From JAKZVK01 sp965248255 (lineage in GTDB: Bacteria; Acidobacteriota; Terriglobia; Bryobacterales; UBA6623): 64,000 bases of DNA. Position numbers and translations under genes: made by a program. The stretch is taken from the NCBI GenBank assembly GCA_965248255.1, contig CBDFIW010000004.1, positions 2,418,001-2,482,000 of the forward strand, written 5' to 3'. Below, one piece after another: positions 8,213 to 16,970 of this stretch (position 1 is the first letter of the stretch; the number at the start of each line of letters is the position of its first letter). The notes beneath the pieces are model-generated. The model did no database searches and had not been told where the DNA came from. It worked only from the letters and a program-made list of their open reading frames with translations.

Positions 8213-8594
8213 GTTGCCTTGCCGCCTTGCGGCCCGTACTTCCTCAGCGACGCGCCGGTTCCACTGACGATGCTCGGCCGGCGCAGATCCTCGACACGCC
8301 GCAAGGCTGCGGACAAAAAATCAATCTCCATGGCCTGGCGGCCGACTTTGCGTTCCAGCTCCGCGAGGCGGGCCTGGGTTTCGTGGCCGGGCTCGACACG
8401 GGTGCTGCCGCCGGGACGCGCCCCGCGCCGGGAAAGGCTTCCTCGACGCCGTAGCGCTCGACTTGTGCCAGCCAGTCGTAGAGCTTTTCGCGCTTCACCT
8501 CCAGCTCGCGCGCGAGAGCCGAGCCGGACTCGCCGGCTTCGAGCCGCCGGACGGCCGCCAGCTTGAACTCCTTCGTGAATCGTCTTCGAGACAA
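8209..8594 (-). pseudogene. IS3-family orfA (HTH), frameshifted copy A
   Basis: The first 58 codons (MSRRRFTKEFKLAAVRRLEA, then the HTH region) match orfA of copy B. Then a single G missing from a GGGGCGGCG run (copy B) leaves GGGGCGCG, shifting the frame after FPGAGR so the leucine-zipper region and the overlap with orfB are lost from the reading frame. Copy A therefore probably cannot make a normal OrfA or OrfAB unless complemented. Confidence 0.8.
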
Positions 8595-8663
8595 TCGAAC
8601 CTCCTTACCGTTCCCTGGTTCATTGTCCCTTCTCTACTGGTCTCGCTTTTCGGGTCCATTCCA

Positions 8664-9401
8664 CTTGTTGAAAGAGAGGAAGATGGGCGTCCGCACCGTC
8701 GGCCTGCACACAGCAGGCCTGCGGTTCTTCTTCTGCAAAACGTTGAGGCGGAACTATCCAGTCGAGGAGTTTCCCTACCCGAAGAAACCGCGAGAGCTGC
8801 CGATCATCCTGACCCAACAAGAGGCGGTGCGGCTGATCGAGTCCTCAGCAACCTGTTTCATCGCGCCATGCTGATGACGCTCTACTCCACCGGCATGCGC
8901 CGTGCTGAGCTCTGCAACCTCAGGGTGGAAAACATCGACAGCGAGAGGATGCTCGTCCACATCCGTCGCGGCAAGGGAGGCCGCGATCGGTCCGTGCCGC
9001 TGAGTCCGAAGCTGCTGGAGACCCTGCGCGAGTATTACCGCTGGATGAAGCCCAAGACCTATCTGTTTCCCGGTACGAACAGAAACTGGCGAGTCGACAA
9101 GCCGATCACTCCGAAGGTGCTGTGGCTGGCCTGCCGGGAAGCGGCCCAACGAGCGGGGATCGACAAACCGGTTCGCCCGCACTTGCTGCGGCACAGCTTC
9201 GCCACACATCTACTCGAACAGGGCGCGGATCTGCCAACGCTGCAGGCGTTGCTTGGCCATGCCGATCTGAAGGCAACGTCGATCTATCTGCATCTATCTG
9301 AGCGTCATCTCAGGGCGGCTGGCACTCCGATCGACCAAGCGGAGTTTTCCAGCCCGGACCAGGTCAAGAGATCCAAGAGGCTGCATAAGAAGCAGAGGTG
9401 A
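8664..9401 (+). pseudogene. Tyrosine recombinase (IS91-associated), 5'-truncated and frameshifted
   Basis: Sequence right of the IS3 end encodes LLKERKMGVRTVGLHTAGLR, which aligns with residues about 73-92 of the intact integrase at 25099-25995. Near 8850, after RLIE-S, one base is lost and the frame shifts to LFHRAMLMTLYSTGMRRAEL. Catalytic-domain residues remain downstream: RRAEL (Arg), HLLRHSFATHLLE (H-x-x-R), GHADLKATSIYLHLS (His and Tyr). The first 70 or so residues are missing and not found on the other side of the IS. It overlaps the IS91-type transposase by four bases (GTGA). Confidence 0.85.
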
Positions 9402-10576
9402 AACGGCCACCCCTCGAGGTGGCCGACATCATTCGCGCGGTAGGCAATCGATTCCAACAGCGGTTTCGACTCAACGGGCTCCATCGCAAGATTCTTAGCG
9501 CCATCGAACGCTGTCGTACGGCGGCGTTGGGCGGACACCGCGACCGCTGTACTCGCTGTGGCTACGACGCGGCCATCTCCTGCAACTCCTGCCGCAATCG
9601 CCATTGCCGCAAGTGTCAGGCTGGCGCGAGGGACAAGTGGCTCGCTGCACGCGAGGGTGAGCTGCTACCCGTGGCCTACGTTCACGTGGTCTTCACGATC
9701 CCTCGGCGGCTGGCGGACGTAGCGTTCCACAACAAGCGACTGCTTTACGGGTTGTTGTTCCGCACCAGTGCAGCGACGCTGCTGGAGTTCGCCGCCGATC
9801 CGAAACACCTGGGCGCTGAGATCGGTTTCCTCAGCGTGCTTCACACCTGGGGCCAAAACCTCGTCCACCATCCACACGTTCATTGCGTGATCCCGGCCGG
9901 CGGTCTCTCGCCCGATCACGGAGCTTGGATCCGTCCGCGGTATCGCTTCTTTCTGCCGGTGAAGGCGCTCGGCATCGTCTTCCGCGGCAAGTTCGTTGAT
10001 GCTCTCGAGCGCGCTTATCGTAACAACGAGCTTTGTCTGCCAGGCGCGCTGCGAACTTTGGAGCAAGACAAGGCCTTCCGCGCGTTCGTACGCTCGCTAC
10101 ACCAACAAGACTGGGTCGTTTATGCTAAACCTCCATTCGGTGGGCCGCAGTACGTTCTCAACTACCTGGCCCGCTACACTCACCGCGTCGCGATCTCGAA
10201 CCACCGCCTGGTCGCTTTCGCCGACGGCAAGGTCACCTTCCGCTGGAAGGATTACGCGAACTCCAGCAAACAACGGCTGATGACGCTGACGGCTGAAGAG
10301 TTCTTGCGGCGGTTCCTACAGCACGTGCTGCCGCCCCGCTTCGTTCGCATCCGCTTCTTTGGCTTCCTCGCTCCTCGCAAGCGGGGAGAGTTGTTGCCGC
10401 TGTGTCGGCAACGGCTTGAGACCGACACCAACTCCTCGGTTCCTGCAGTGCCGAGTGAGAAGCGTGAACCCGTCACTTGGACCTGTCCGCTCTGCGGCGG
10501 CCCCATGATGCTGTTCGAGAGGCTCGACACCTGGCAGCTGCAGCAGGAGGAAGCGAATTACTTTGACACGTCTTAA
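9398..10576 (+). CDS. IS91-family (IS801/IS1294-like) HUH transposase, copy 1
   Basis: A 392-aa protein with a GTG start overlapping the integrase stop. The N-terminal zinc-binding region is clear (CTRCGYDAAISCNSCRNRHC then RKCQ). The HUH metal site is HPHVHCVIPAGG, and the Tyr-containing relaxase motif is YLARYTHRVAISNHRL. A C-terminal CPLCGG zinc ribbon follows. Such enzymes nick single-stranded DNA and move elements by rolling-circle transposition. The copy at 23927-25102 is homologous but clearly diverged, so two separate lineages are present. The transposase frame is intact, but the integrase partner is broken. Confidence 0.9.
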   Translation: MKRPPLEVADIIRAVGNRFQQRFRLNGLHRKILSAIERCRTAALGGHRDRCTRCGYDAAISCNSCRNRHCRKCQAGARDKWLAAREGELLPVAYVHVVFTIPRRLADVAFHNKRLLYGLLFRTSAATLLEFAADPKHLGAEIGFLSVLHTWGQNLVHHPHVHCVIPAGGLSPDHGAWIRPRYRFFLPVKALGIVFRGKFVDALERAYRNNELCLPGALRTLEQDKAFRAFVRSLHQQDWVVYAKPPFGGPQYVLNYLARYTHRVAISNHRLVAFADGKVTFRWKDYANSSKQRLMTLTAEEFLRRFLQHVLPPRFVRIRFFGFLAPRKRGELLPLCRQRLETDTNSSVPAVPSEKREPVTWTCPLCGGPMMLFERLDTWQLQQEEANYFDTS

Positions 10577-11481
10577 AGACGCTCTGCTCCCCGCCACGCC
10601 AGCGTGTCACCTGACGCGCTCCCTCGACGTGCGTTCCTCACACCAATCCGCGCGCCGAACCTGCTCTAGGGTCCTCCAGAGTCGCTTCTCGACACCTCCC
10701 AGCAGTGCATGCAAGCAACGTTTCTCTTCCATCGAGTCACTCACCGACCCGAAAACAGAGCGTCCCAAGCCACGAAACTTGATTCAATCCCCATAGCCGT
10801 GCCAACTTGACCGCGTCCGCCGCAAGCGCGAGCGGCTTCCTTCAAACGCCCTTATCCAAAGCAACCCGGCGATCGGGCTCCTCACCCTCCCTCTGGGCTC
10901 ATCCCGCCGGGTTCCTCCAGATAAGGTCCTAACGTTTCTCACCCAACTCGATCTCCTCGATCCGCTGGCGAACTAGGCTCGCGCGCGTAGATCCTGTGTG
11001 CTGGTTGACCCGGAAACTGGAGAGAGGCCGTCTCCGTAAGTTAGTTGTTCCGCCTTGTTCGCCGTTTCCTGCTGGTCGTTTCGTACGGCGGCCTGCGAGC
11101 GGGCCGCCGCCTTTCTCTGCATACCGGAGGCGCCGAGGGACGTGGCCAGCCGAGGCGCGACCCCTTGGTTTAGAGCCGCGCGTGTAGGCAAGCGGTGAGG
11201 ACCGTCGGGTCTCCTCGGTCGCGGTCGTCAAAGGCGCGACGTGTGTAGTCAGAGTTTTGTGTGCCGGTGGGCTGGGACAGTCAGGCTCGGGTATACTACA
11301 GGCACTTGACAGAGGGACAGGATCGAGTCTTGAGGCCGGCTGGAATTGGGCTGAGGGAAGGCTCCGCCTCGCCGTCTGCTTTCCACAGAGACAAAGACCA
11401 ACAAAGCGCGATGATGGCGCATGACCGCCATGAACGGGCGAATGAGACTTCCAAGATTCCCTCGCGCGAGGAGACCAGTCG
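10577..11481. other. Gene-free stretch: IS91 end, then repeat-like DNA
   Basis: From 10577 to about 10930 lies the 3' untranslated end of the IS91-type element, with a conserved block at 10831-10845 and a terminal hairpin at 10863-10913. Beyond it the reverse strand encodes ASLVRQRIEEIELGEKR before a stop at 10929-10931, which looks protein-like and could be the tail of a gene cut by the element, but nothing upstream supports it. The segment 11090-11200 contains GAGCCGCGCGTGTAGGCAAG, similar to intergenic repeats of Acidobacteriota. No gene is supported. Confidence 0.6.
10831..10913 (+). repeat. Terminal structure of IS91-type element, copy 1
   Basis: AGCGGCTTCCTTCAA at 10831-10845 is shared exactly with copy 2 (reverse strand, 23677-23691). 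Seventeen bases later comes a perfect 9-bp stem AACCCGGCG / CGCCGGGTT (10863-10871 with 10905-10913) with a 33-base loop. In copy 2 the stem sequence differs but pairing is kept. IS91 elements carry a conserved subterminal hairpin at the origin or terminus used for rolling-circle transfer, which this probably is. Confidence 0.65.
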
Positions 11482-11859
11482 ATGTCGGTGTTGAAGAACA
11501 CGGTGCTAGCTTCTATTGGTTTGTTCGAAATCACCAAAGCGCGCGCTGAAAGGATCATCGATGATCTCATCCAGAAGGGCGAGCTCAGTCGATCAGACCG
11601 CAAGAAGGCCGTGATCGAGCTCCTGGACAAGGCCGAGCAATCGAGCGCGCGCTTCAGAAAGAAGGTGCTCAAGGAGGTTGATCAAGCACAGAGTGCAATA
11701 TCCAAAATGGCGGAGGACCTCAAATGGGCGCGTCAAACAGAGGTGCAGAAGCTACAGAGCAAAGTCAGTGGGTTGACGAAAGCCGTAGAAGCGCTCCAGA
11801 AGAACACGGAAGCGACCAAGCAACCGGCCCGAGCCAAAAAACGAAAGAAGAAGCAATGA
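11482..11859 (+). CDS. Phasin-like / PHA granule-associated coiled-coil protein
   Basis: A 125-aa protein. It starts MSVLKNTVLASIGLFEITKA, has a helix LIQKGELSRSDRKKAVIELL, then a long coiled coil (about residues 50-105) and a basic tail ARAKKRKKKQ. This matches short PhaI/PhaF-type or 'poly(hydroxyalkanoate) granule-associated' proteins, which coat storage granules or bind DNA through lysine-rich tails. A GAGGAG lies about 9 bases before the ATG. It stands 230 bases upstream of the TelA/DUF350 cluster on the same strand and may be either independent or its first member. Confidence 0.6.
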   Translation: MSVLKNTVLASIGLFEITKARAERIIDDLIQKGELSRSDRKKAVIELLDKAEQSSARFRKKVLKEVDQAQSAISKMAEDLKWARQTEVQKLQSKVSGLTKAVEALQKNTEATKQPARAKKRKKKQ

Positions 11860-12089
11860 GAAGAAGAATCGCTGGAGCGTTCCAAGCAGAAGAAGAAGGG
11901 ACGCCCGCGCCCCTGGAGGCAAAGTGGTTGACGCGCCGAACGGAAGGCAGGGCTGAAGTCGGCGCCTCGGAGCACCGACGTTTCCTCGGGCAGGGTCTCA
12001 TCCGGTGACGTTCACTCGGGAGTGCCCTCGATGTCCCGAAAGAATCATGAAAGGGCATCGTGGTATATGACGATCGCTAAACGACTCCG

Positions 12090-12674
12090 ATGAAGATGAA
12101 CTCCAAGCAGTGGCTGTTCGCGATCGGCGCCGGGATGGTCGTCGGCGCGGGCGTGTACCTGATGCTCCCGCTGATCGTCGTGGCGGCCGTGAGCGCGGTC
12201 GTGGCCTCGCTCGTGGCCATTTTGGTCTACCGCTATCTCGACAGTCAGACCAAAGTGAAGGACGTGCCGGCTAAGACCGATCCACGCCAAGAGCTGATGT
12301 CCCTGCTCGATCGCCTTGTCGCACTCAACATCGACATCCGTGAGGCGGGGCTTGCTTCGGACGTGCTTCTCCGGGTGGAGACCATCATTGACAAGCTGCG
12401 CGATCTCCTTCCCGAGCTCAATGAGCGGTATCCTGGACATGAGTTGGCCTGGACCCTCAACCAGATGGCCAGGGCGTATTTGAGTAAGGTCGTCCGACCC
12501 TACGTGGCTTTGTCTGCGACCGATCGGGCCGAGCGGAAACAAGAGCTGCTGAAGAGCCTGAACGGAGTGGAAGCGGAAGTCGACAACGTTGCGGACCTGG
12601 TTCAGGGCGACAAGAGGGGAGACTTCAGGGCCAAGGCGGCGTTCTTGCGCGCCCGTTTCGTTCAAGAGTCTTAG
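12090..12674 (+). CDS. Membrane-anchored XpaC-like protein (TelA partner)
   Basis: A 194-aa protein. Residues 7-48 form two close hydrophobic segments (LFAIGAGMVVGAGVYLMLPL, then IVVAAVSAVVASLVAILVYRY), after which a helical cytoplasmic domain of about 140 residues follows (LNIDIREAGLASDVLLRVET, then IIDKLRDLLPELNERY). Two N-terminal helices followed by a helical domain, directly upstream of telA, is the arrangement of XpaC ('5-bromo-4-chloroindolyl phosphate hydrolysis') proteins, which pair with TelA. The similarity is architectural, not a motif match. A second ATG is present at 12096. Twenty-seven bases separate it from telA. Confidence 0.55.
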   Translation: MKMNSKQWLFAIGAGMVVGAGVYLMLPLIVVAAVSAVVASLVAILVYRYLDSQTKVKDVPAKTDPRQELMSLLDRLVALNIDIREAGLASDVLLRVETIIDKLRDLLPELNERYPGHELAWTLNQMARAYLSKVVRPYVALSATDRAERKQELLKSLNGVEAEVDNVADLVQGDKRGDFRAKAAFLRARFVQES

Positions 12675-12701
12675 CGACCAAAAGAGGAGGATCGATCCAC
12701 C

Positions 12702-13913
12702 ATGAGCGCAGGCAACCCGACACAACCGGCAACCCCGGCCGAGGCGGCTCCGCCGCCACCCGCCGTTCTGACTCCAGTGAAGCCCAAAGGACTGGAATCC
12801 GAAGACGAAACCCGGCTGCAAGAAACAGCGCTGCAGCTTGCCGGCGACGTTCACAAGGACGCCGGTAACCGGCAGGTCGCGCGGCGGCTGAGCGCTCTCG
12901 GCGTGCGTGAGCAGCAGAAGGCTTCCAAGGAGATCGGCCTTCTGAAAACGCGCGTTGGCACGATGCTCGGCCAGCTCGAAGGCGAAGGCGCCGAGATCCC
13001 GAGGACGCTGATCGAGCTGCGCCACACGATGGACGAAATCAATCCCAACGTCCTCAGCCAGCCGAGCGGGATCGCAAAGTGGGTCGGCAAAGTTCCCGGC
13101 GTGGGCACGGTCCTCAAGAGGATTGCGGTCAAGTACGAGTCCGTCCAAACACAAATCGACCACATCATGAACGGGCTGCGTCACGGCAAGGACAAGTTAC
13201 TGCAAGACAACGCTGAACTGGAACAGCTTTATGAGCAGGTGGGACAGGCGCAGCGTGGGGTGCAGGAGAGCGCTTACATCGGAGAGCTGCTGTGGCAGAA
13301 GATTGAAGACAAGTTGCCGGAAGCGACGGAGCCGGCCGAGCGGCAGAAGCTGCAAGCGATGATGCACAGGGTCGCCATGCGGGTCCAGGACCTGCGCACG
13401 ATGGAGCAGGTCAATCTGCAGTTTTTCGCCTCCATCGACATGACGATCCAGAACAACGACACGCTCTGCGAGCAGGTCGACCGCACCGTCATGGTGACGC
13501 AAAGCCTGTTGACAGTCGGGTTGGCCATCCAGGCGGCTCTGGCGAGTCAGAAGCAGATCGCCACCGCTGTGAAGAGTGTCCAAGAGAGCACCGCGGCTAT
13601 GCTTGAAGCCAACGCGGCGGCGATCGGCCGACAGACGGCGGAGATCGGCGAAATGCAGAACAACCCCGTGATCGCTCTCGAAAGCGTGAAGAAAGCCCAC
13701 AATAGTTTGATTGAAGCGATGGACAAGATGGAGGAGATCCGGGCCGTCGGAACCGAGAAAGCAAGAGCGGGTATCGCTGAGTTGAACAAGATGTCGGCTG
13801 CGCTTGAGCCGAAGGTCGAGGCGCTGCAAGCGGCTCGCGATCTTCCGCCGGCGCAACTCCCCGGGGCGACGCCGGCAGAATTGGAGGCGCCACCGGAGCA
13901 GCCGGCATCGTAG
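12702..13913 (+). CDS. TelA-family (toxic anion resistance) protein
   Basis: A 403-aa protein with AGGAGG 11 bases before ATG. The first 28 residues are Pro/Ala-rich. The family core is all-helical: LKTRVGTMLGQLEGEGAEIP, the signature LPGVGTVLKR-like segment KVPGVGTVLKRIAVKYES, then QIDHIMNGLRHGKDKLLQDN, AYIGELLWQKIE, VNLQFFASIDMTIQNNDTLC and GLAIQAALASQKQIATAVKS. This series matches TelA/KlaA, first described for tellurite resistance and now linked to membrane and envelope-stress systems. The C-terminus is Pro/Ala-rich. It sits between the XpaC-like and DUF4178 genes in a same-strand cluster. Confidence 0.88.
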   Translation: MSAGNPTQPATPAEAAPPPPAVLTPVKPKGLESEDETRLQETALQLAGDVHKDAGNRQVARRLSALGVREQQKASKEIGLLKTRVGTMLGQLEGEGAEIPRTLIELRHTMDEINPNVLSQPSGIAKWVGKVPGVGTVLKRIAVKYESVQTQIDHIMNGLRHGKDKLLQDNAELEQLYEQVGQAQRGVQESAYIGELLWQKIEDKLPEATEPAERQKLQAMMHRVAMRVQDLRTMEQVNLQFFASIDMTIQNNDTLCEQVDRTVMVTQSLLTVGLAIQAALASQKQIATAVKSVQESTAAMLEANAAAIGRQTAEIGEMQNNPVIALESVKKAHNSLIEAMDKMEEIRAVGTEKARAGIAELNKMSAALEPKVEALQAARDLPPAQLPGATPAELEAPPEQPAS

Positions 13914-14088
13914 GACGGAGGCTCTGAGCCACGCCCGTAAGGGCGCGGGCGCGCAGCCTCACGGCCGCGCCTCTGGCTCTGAATTTTCTGCCGGATTGAG
14001 CAAGGATTTTGCTCGGCAGGTGCTCACGGTCGCGGCTCTGTTGCCGTCCCGAGTACGAGAAATGCTTTCTCCGGGACAAACGACTAAC

Positions 14089-14706
14089 ATGTCAACCCTC
14101 CTCGATCCCGCCCGGCGCAAACGCTATGACGAGCAGTTCGAGGCGACCCGTCAAATGCCGAAGCCGGCTCCACCCGGCGACCGCCACAAATACTCGATTG
14201 AAGACGTTAAGAATGGGGCCTACATCCGCTTCGAAGGCAAGTCCTACCGTGTCGAGAGTACCAACGTGTATGAGCGAAGCGGCTATCGCTGGCCCGAGCT
14301 GGTCCTCTACTGCCTGCACGACGGCGAGGCGCGGTACGCCGAATGGGAAAAGGAAGACGAGGTCTCCGTCTACGTCTCGCGGGAAAAGCTCAGCTTCGCC
14401 CAGGTCGGATTGAAAGGCAAGGAAGAGCTGTGGAAGATCTCCGAAGATGAAGAAGGCGTGGCGAGATACGGGGAAAGGGTCTTCCACTACCATGAGGATT
14501 CCGCAGTGACCTTCTACCGCGATGACGGCGAGCAGGGCGTGCCCTTCCACCAATACCTCTTTGCCGAGGAGGGAAGCAAGGCGTTTATCGGCATTGAAGA
14601 GTGGGGCGACGAAGATGACGGTTATGAGCACAACGTGATCTTGAGCGAATACTTGGATCCAAGTGCCATCGAGGTCTTGGTTGCCGAAGGCGGCGAAAGT
14701 GGCTGA
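14089..14706 (+). CDS. DUF4178-like protein
   Basis: A 205-aa protein from ATG 14089 (an alternative in-frame ATG lies at 14062; the longer frame to 13804 is an overlap artefact with telA). The segment IEDVKNGAYIRFEGKSYRVE, then YRWPELVLYCLHDGEARYAE, WEKEDEVSVYVSREKLSFAQ and YHEDSAVTFYRDDGE gives repeated beta-strand units with W-x-E-Y-like turns, as in DUF4178 domains. DUF4178 proteins recur beside DUF350, DUF2617 and spermidine-synthase-like genes, consistent with this neighbourhood. Molecular role unknown; soluble and cytoplasmic, since no signal is seen. It overlaps the next gene by eight bases. Confidence 0.7.
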   Translation: MSTLLDPARRKRYDEQFEATRQMPKPAPPGDRHKYSIEDVKNGAYIRFEGKSYRVESTNVYERSGYRWPELVLYCLHDGEARYAEWEKEDEVSVYVSREKLSFAQVGLKGKEELWKISEDEEGVARYGERVFHYHEDSAVTFYRDDGEQGVPFHQYLFAEEGSKAFIGIEEWGDEDDGYEHNVILSEYLDPSAIEVLVAEGGESG

Positions 14707-15322
14707 GGTTGCTTACAAAGACAGGTCGGCCGGCGACCTGCGGCTTCGTCTATTCAGCAACCTCGTAGATCCGGCTCTGTTCACCGTAGTGTGCCGAGGC
14801 CGCGCGTCGGCAAACGGGATGCGGATCGACGCGTACATCCTTGGAGCCAGCCATATGATCCGTTTTCGGGCGGGGGCTGGTTGCCTGAGCGAGGTTCTGG
14901 TATGCTCGGACACCGTGTTGCAGACATGGCCCGGGAGCTGCGTGTCGCACAAGCCCGCGCGCGGACCGCTGGATTTGGAGTTGGACAACGTCGTGTATCG
15001 GTTCACCGGAGAACTGCTGCGCCGCAGTGCGGCCGAAAGGCTGCTGGAAAATCTCAAGACCCGCGTTGCTAAGGCGCAGACGCGGCCGGACGAAATCGGG
15101 CTCTCGTTCGAATTTCCTACTGAAGTCCGGTTCGGGAAGCCTCCGGAGACGCTACTGTGGGTGCGGCTTGGAGGCGCGGGCGCCGAGATCGAGACGGTTC
15201 ATTCCTATCCGTCAGAAGACGCCGTGGTGTGGACGCGGTCGTCGGCGGTCCGGACTGTGGGTGCGCGACATGTCGCGTCCCCGGTCCAAGAAGTGCGGCA
15301 GCCTGTTGAAATCGTGGGTTAG
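14699..15322 (+). CDS. DUF2617-like protein
   Basis: The start is probably GTG 14699, overlapping the DUF4178 stop by eight bases; the frame runs open 12 codons further but into that gene. The product, about 207 aa, carries LRLRLFSNLVDPALFTVVCR, then IDAYILGASHMIRF and GCLSEVLVCSD. This is the order of DUF2617 domains (L-F-x-r-P-L-h-P-e-L-F, then GaxHxI, then LTEVL). Such proteins are short cytoplasmic beta-rich proteins of unknown function. Translational coupling with the DUF4178 gene suggests the two act together. Confidence 0.65.
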   Translation: MAEVAYKDRSAGDLRLRLFSNLVDPALFTVVCRGRASANGMRIDAYILGASHMIRFRAGAGCLSEVLVCSDTVLQTWPGSCVSHKPARGPLDLELDNVVYRFTGELLRRSAAERLLENLKTRVAKAQTRPDEIGLSFEFPTEVRFGKPPETLLWVRLGGAGAEIETVHSYPSEDAVVWTRSSAVRTVGARHVASPVQEVRQPVEIVG

Positions 15323-15362
15323 TTTCCGCGGCCCCGCGTGACGGGCCGTGTGTGGATCCGCC

Positions 15363-16958
15363 ATGAGCAGATATCTGACAGCCACTCTCCTGGTTCTGCT
15401 GACGGCATGCGGTGGCCTGCCGGACGTTAGCGTCAGCCTCGCCGAAGCCATTCACAAGCGAGTCGAGCAGACTAGGCAGGAGGTGGACGCGCAAGAGCAG
15501 GCGTACCAGCAGTTCCAGGCATCGGACCAGTACAGCTCTCTCGCGCGATACGCCGAGAAAGAATCTTGGGCGCGGAGGTTCACAGACGCTCGCAAGATCC
15601 TCGACTCGGCGGAAACTCTCTATCAGAAGACCGTCGCTCCGATCCTTGACAGGGACGATGAAAAAGAGCTGCAGGTTCTCAACGAAACTCTCAAGAAGAT
15701 CTCGCCGTTGACCGCCAGCGCTCGTGGGATGTCGCTGGCGTGGAAGGAGCGAAGTGATTTCATCACCCAGAGCCGCGAGCACGCGCCTGCGCTGATCCGT
15801 GGCGCAAATGCAGACTTGCAAAAGCAGAGGGATCAAAACCAGGCTGTAGGCAAGATCGCGGCCCAGACCTCTGGCGAGTTTCCGGCTCGCAAAGACGACA
15901 TCGGCAAGCTGCTCCAGCCCCTGACGGCACTTGTGAATCGATCGGAGACGGCACACGAAGCGATCCAGGGTGAGTCAGCAAAAGTCGGGTCCGATGATGC
16001 CGACTACGCCTTGATCGGCGACAACCGTCAAATCCTCTCGGAGAACGCTGCGACATTCGAGGAGTCCGGAGCATACGTCACCGCAAAGCTAGGCGAGCTT
16101 TCGCGGAGCTACTCCAAGACACTGATTGACATGCAGGCTAAGTATGCCGTAATTATCCGGCGGTACAGTTGGGATGACTCGCGCGATTCCCCGAGGGTGC
16201 ATCACTACGACTATCGTCCGCGTCAGGTGGATCTGGAGACGTACAACCACCTCACCAGCAACACGGGCGTGGGCCTTGGTCAGTGGAAGGTCGGCTGGTT
16301 TAGTAGCGGACTGAAGCTTTACAGGCACGTCGACCCGAGGCGATGGAACACTCTACGGATCGACCCCCGAGAGAGTTGGTCCAACCGCAACGACAACGCT
16401 GCCGAATACTGGGTCGAGGACGACAAGGTGGACTACTACCACAAGTATCTGGTGATAGAGAACGGGGAGACCTCCGAGACCGCCTTCGTTGCGGTGGGCG
16501 CGGCACTCTTCCTCGCCAATGTCGACAACCTGGGCATGGATGTCGAGGCGAAACCGTATGGCAGCTTCGAGGATGAAAAACTGGCCCACGCTGCCCCGCC
16601 CGGGATGGCCTACGTCGGGAACCCGAGATACGGTCACTGGGCCTCAGACGGCCGGGGAGGGAGCGTCTGGACCTGGGTAGGACCCTATTTGCTCTACCGG
16701 AGCCTGTTCGGGAGGCCCTACTACTACGGGCGGAATACTTGGTCCACGTGGTCGGGCGGCTATCGGGGTTCACGGCCCTACTATGGCGGCACGGCGGCCG
16801 CACCGTTGTACGGAACAAGAAGTAAGACGACCCAAACCTCTCCCAGGTATCAGAACTCCGCCTTTGGCCGAACGGGAGGGTTTCGGCGGGTGTCGGCGTC
16901 AGTACGAGGAGCGGGACCGGGCGGCCGCGGAGGCGGTTTCGGTGGCAGTGGAAAGTAA
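15363..16958 (+). CDS. Large lipoprotein with Gly/Tyr/Arg-rich tail, unknown function
   Basis: A 531-aa protein from ATG 15363. The signal peptide MSRYLTATLLVLLTACGG ends in a lipobox (LTAC), so it is lipid-anchored. Residues 25-220 are helical with coiled-coil character (AIHKRVEQTRQEVDAQEQAY). A middle domain (about residues 265-430) contains RYSWDDSRDSPRVHHYDYR and TYNHLTSNTGVGLG. The last 100 residues are low complexity, rich in Gly, Tyr, Arg and Ser (RPYYYGRNTWSTWSGGYRGS, ending GGRGGGFGGSGK). I recognise no named family. It lies between DUF2617 and DUF350, the position where DUF4247-type or other exported partners occur in related clusters. Confidence 0.75.
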   Translation: MSRYLTATLLVLLTACGGLPDVSVSLAEAIHKRVEQTRQEVDAQEQAYQQFQASDQYSSLARYAEKESWARRFTDARKILDSAETLYQKTVAPILDRDDEKELQVLNETLKKISPLTASARGMSLAWKERSDFITQSREHAPALIRGANADLQKQRDQNQAVGKIAAQTSGEFPARKDDIGKLLQPLTALVNRSETAHEAIQGESAKVGSDDADYALIGDNRQILSENAATFEESGAYVTAKLGELSRSYSKTLIDMQAKYAVIIRRYSWDDSRDSPRVHHYDYRPRQVDLETYNHLTSNTGVGLGQWKVGWFSSGLKLYRHVDPRRWNTLRIDPRESWSNRNDNAAEYWVEDDKVDYYHKYLVIENGETSETAFVAVGAALFLANVDNLGMDVEAKPYGSFEDEKLAHAAPPGMAYVGNPRYGHWASDGRGGSVWTWVGPYLLYRSLFGRPYYYGRNTWSTWSGGYRGSRPYYGGTAAAPLYGTRSKTTQTSPRYQNSAFGRTGGFRRVSASVRGAGPGGRGGGFGGSGK

Positions 16959-16970
16959 TACGAGGACGTG

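Larger units (their letters stand above)
7121..8663 (-). mobile_element. IS3-family element, copy A
   Basis: The ends are imperfect inverted repeats: TGGAATGGACCCG at 8663 reading leftwards and TGGAGTGGACCCC at 7121. The element is near-identical in reverse orientation to copy B at 46044-47589, apart from a diverged segment of about 45 bases just inside the orfB-distal end (near 7140-7185). No target duplication flanks it: on the left is sialidase-derived sequence, on the right the middle of an integrase gene. The missing integrase 5' part and missing duplication suggest an IS-mediated deletion. Confidence 0.85.

Noticed and set aside
10929..11672. 247-codon reverse frame across the phasin-like gene and its leader
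   Set aside because: Its first third is antisense to the phasin-like gene and the rest is Arg/Ser/Pro-rich. Only the last 17 residues look protein-like, too little to call a gene.
12045..13184. 379-codon reverse frame over the XpaC-like and telA genes
   Set aside because: Antisense shadow of two well supported genes; no domain recognised and His/Arg/Leu-rich composition.
15117..15956. 279-codon reverse frame over DUF2617 and the lipoprotein N-terminus
   Set aside because: Shadow of strongly supported forward genes with RBS, lipobox and overlaps.
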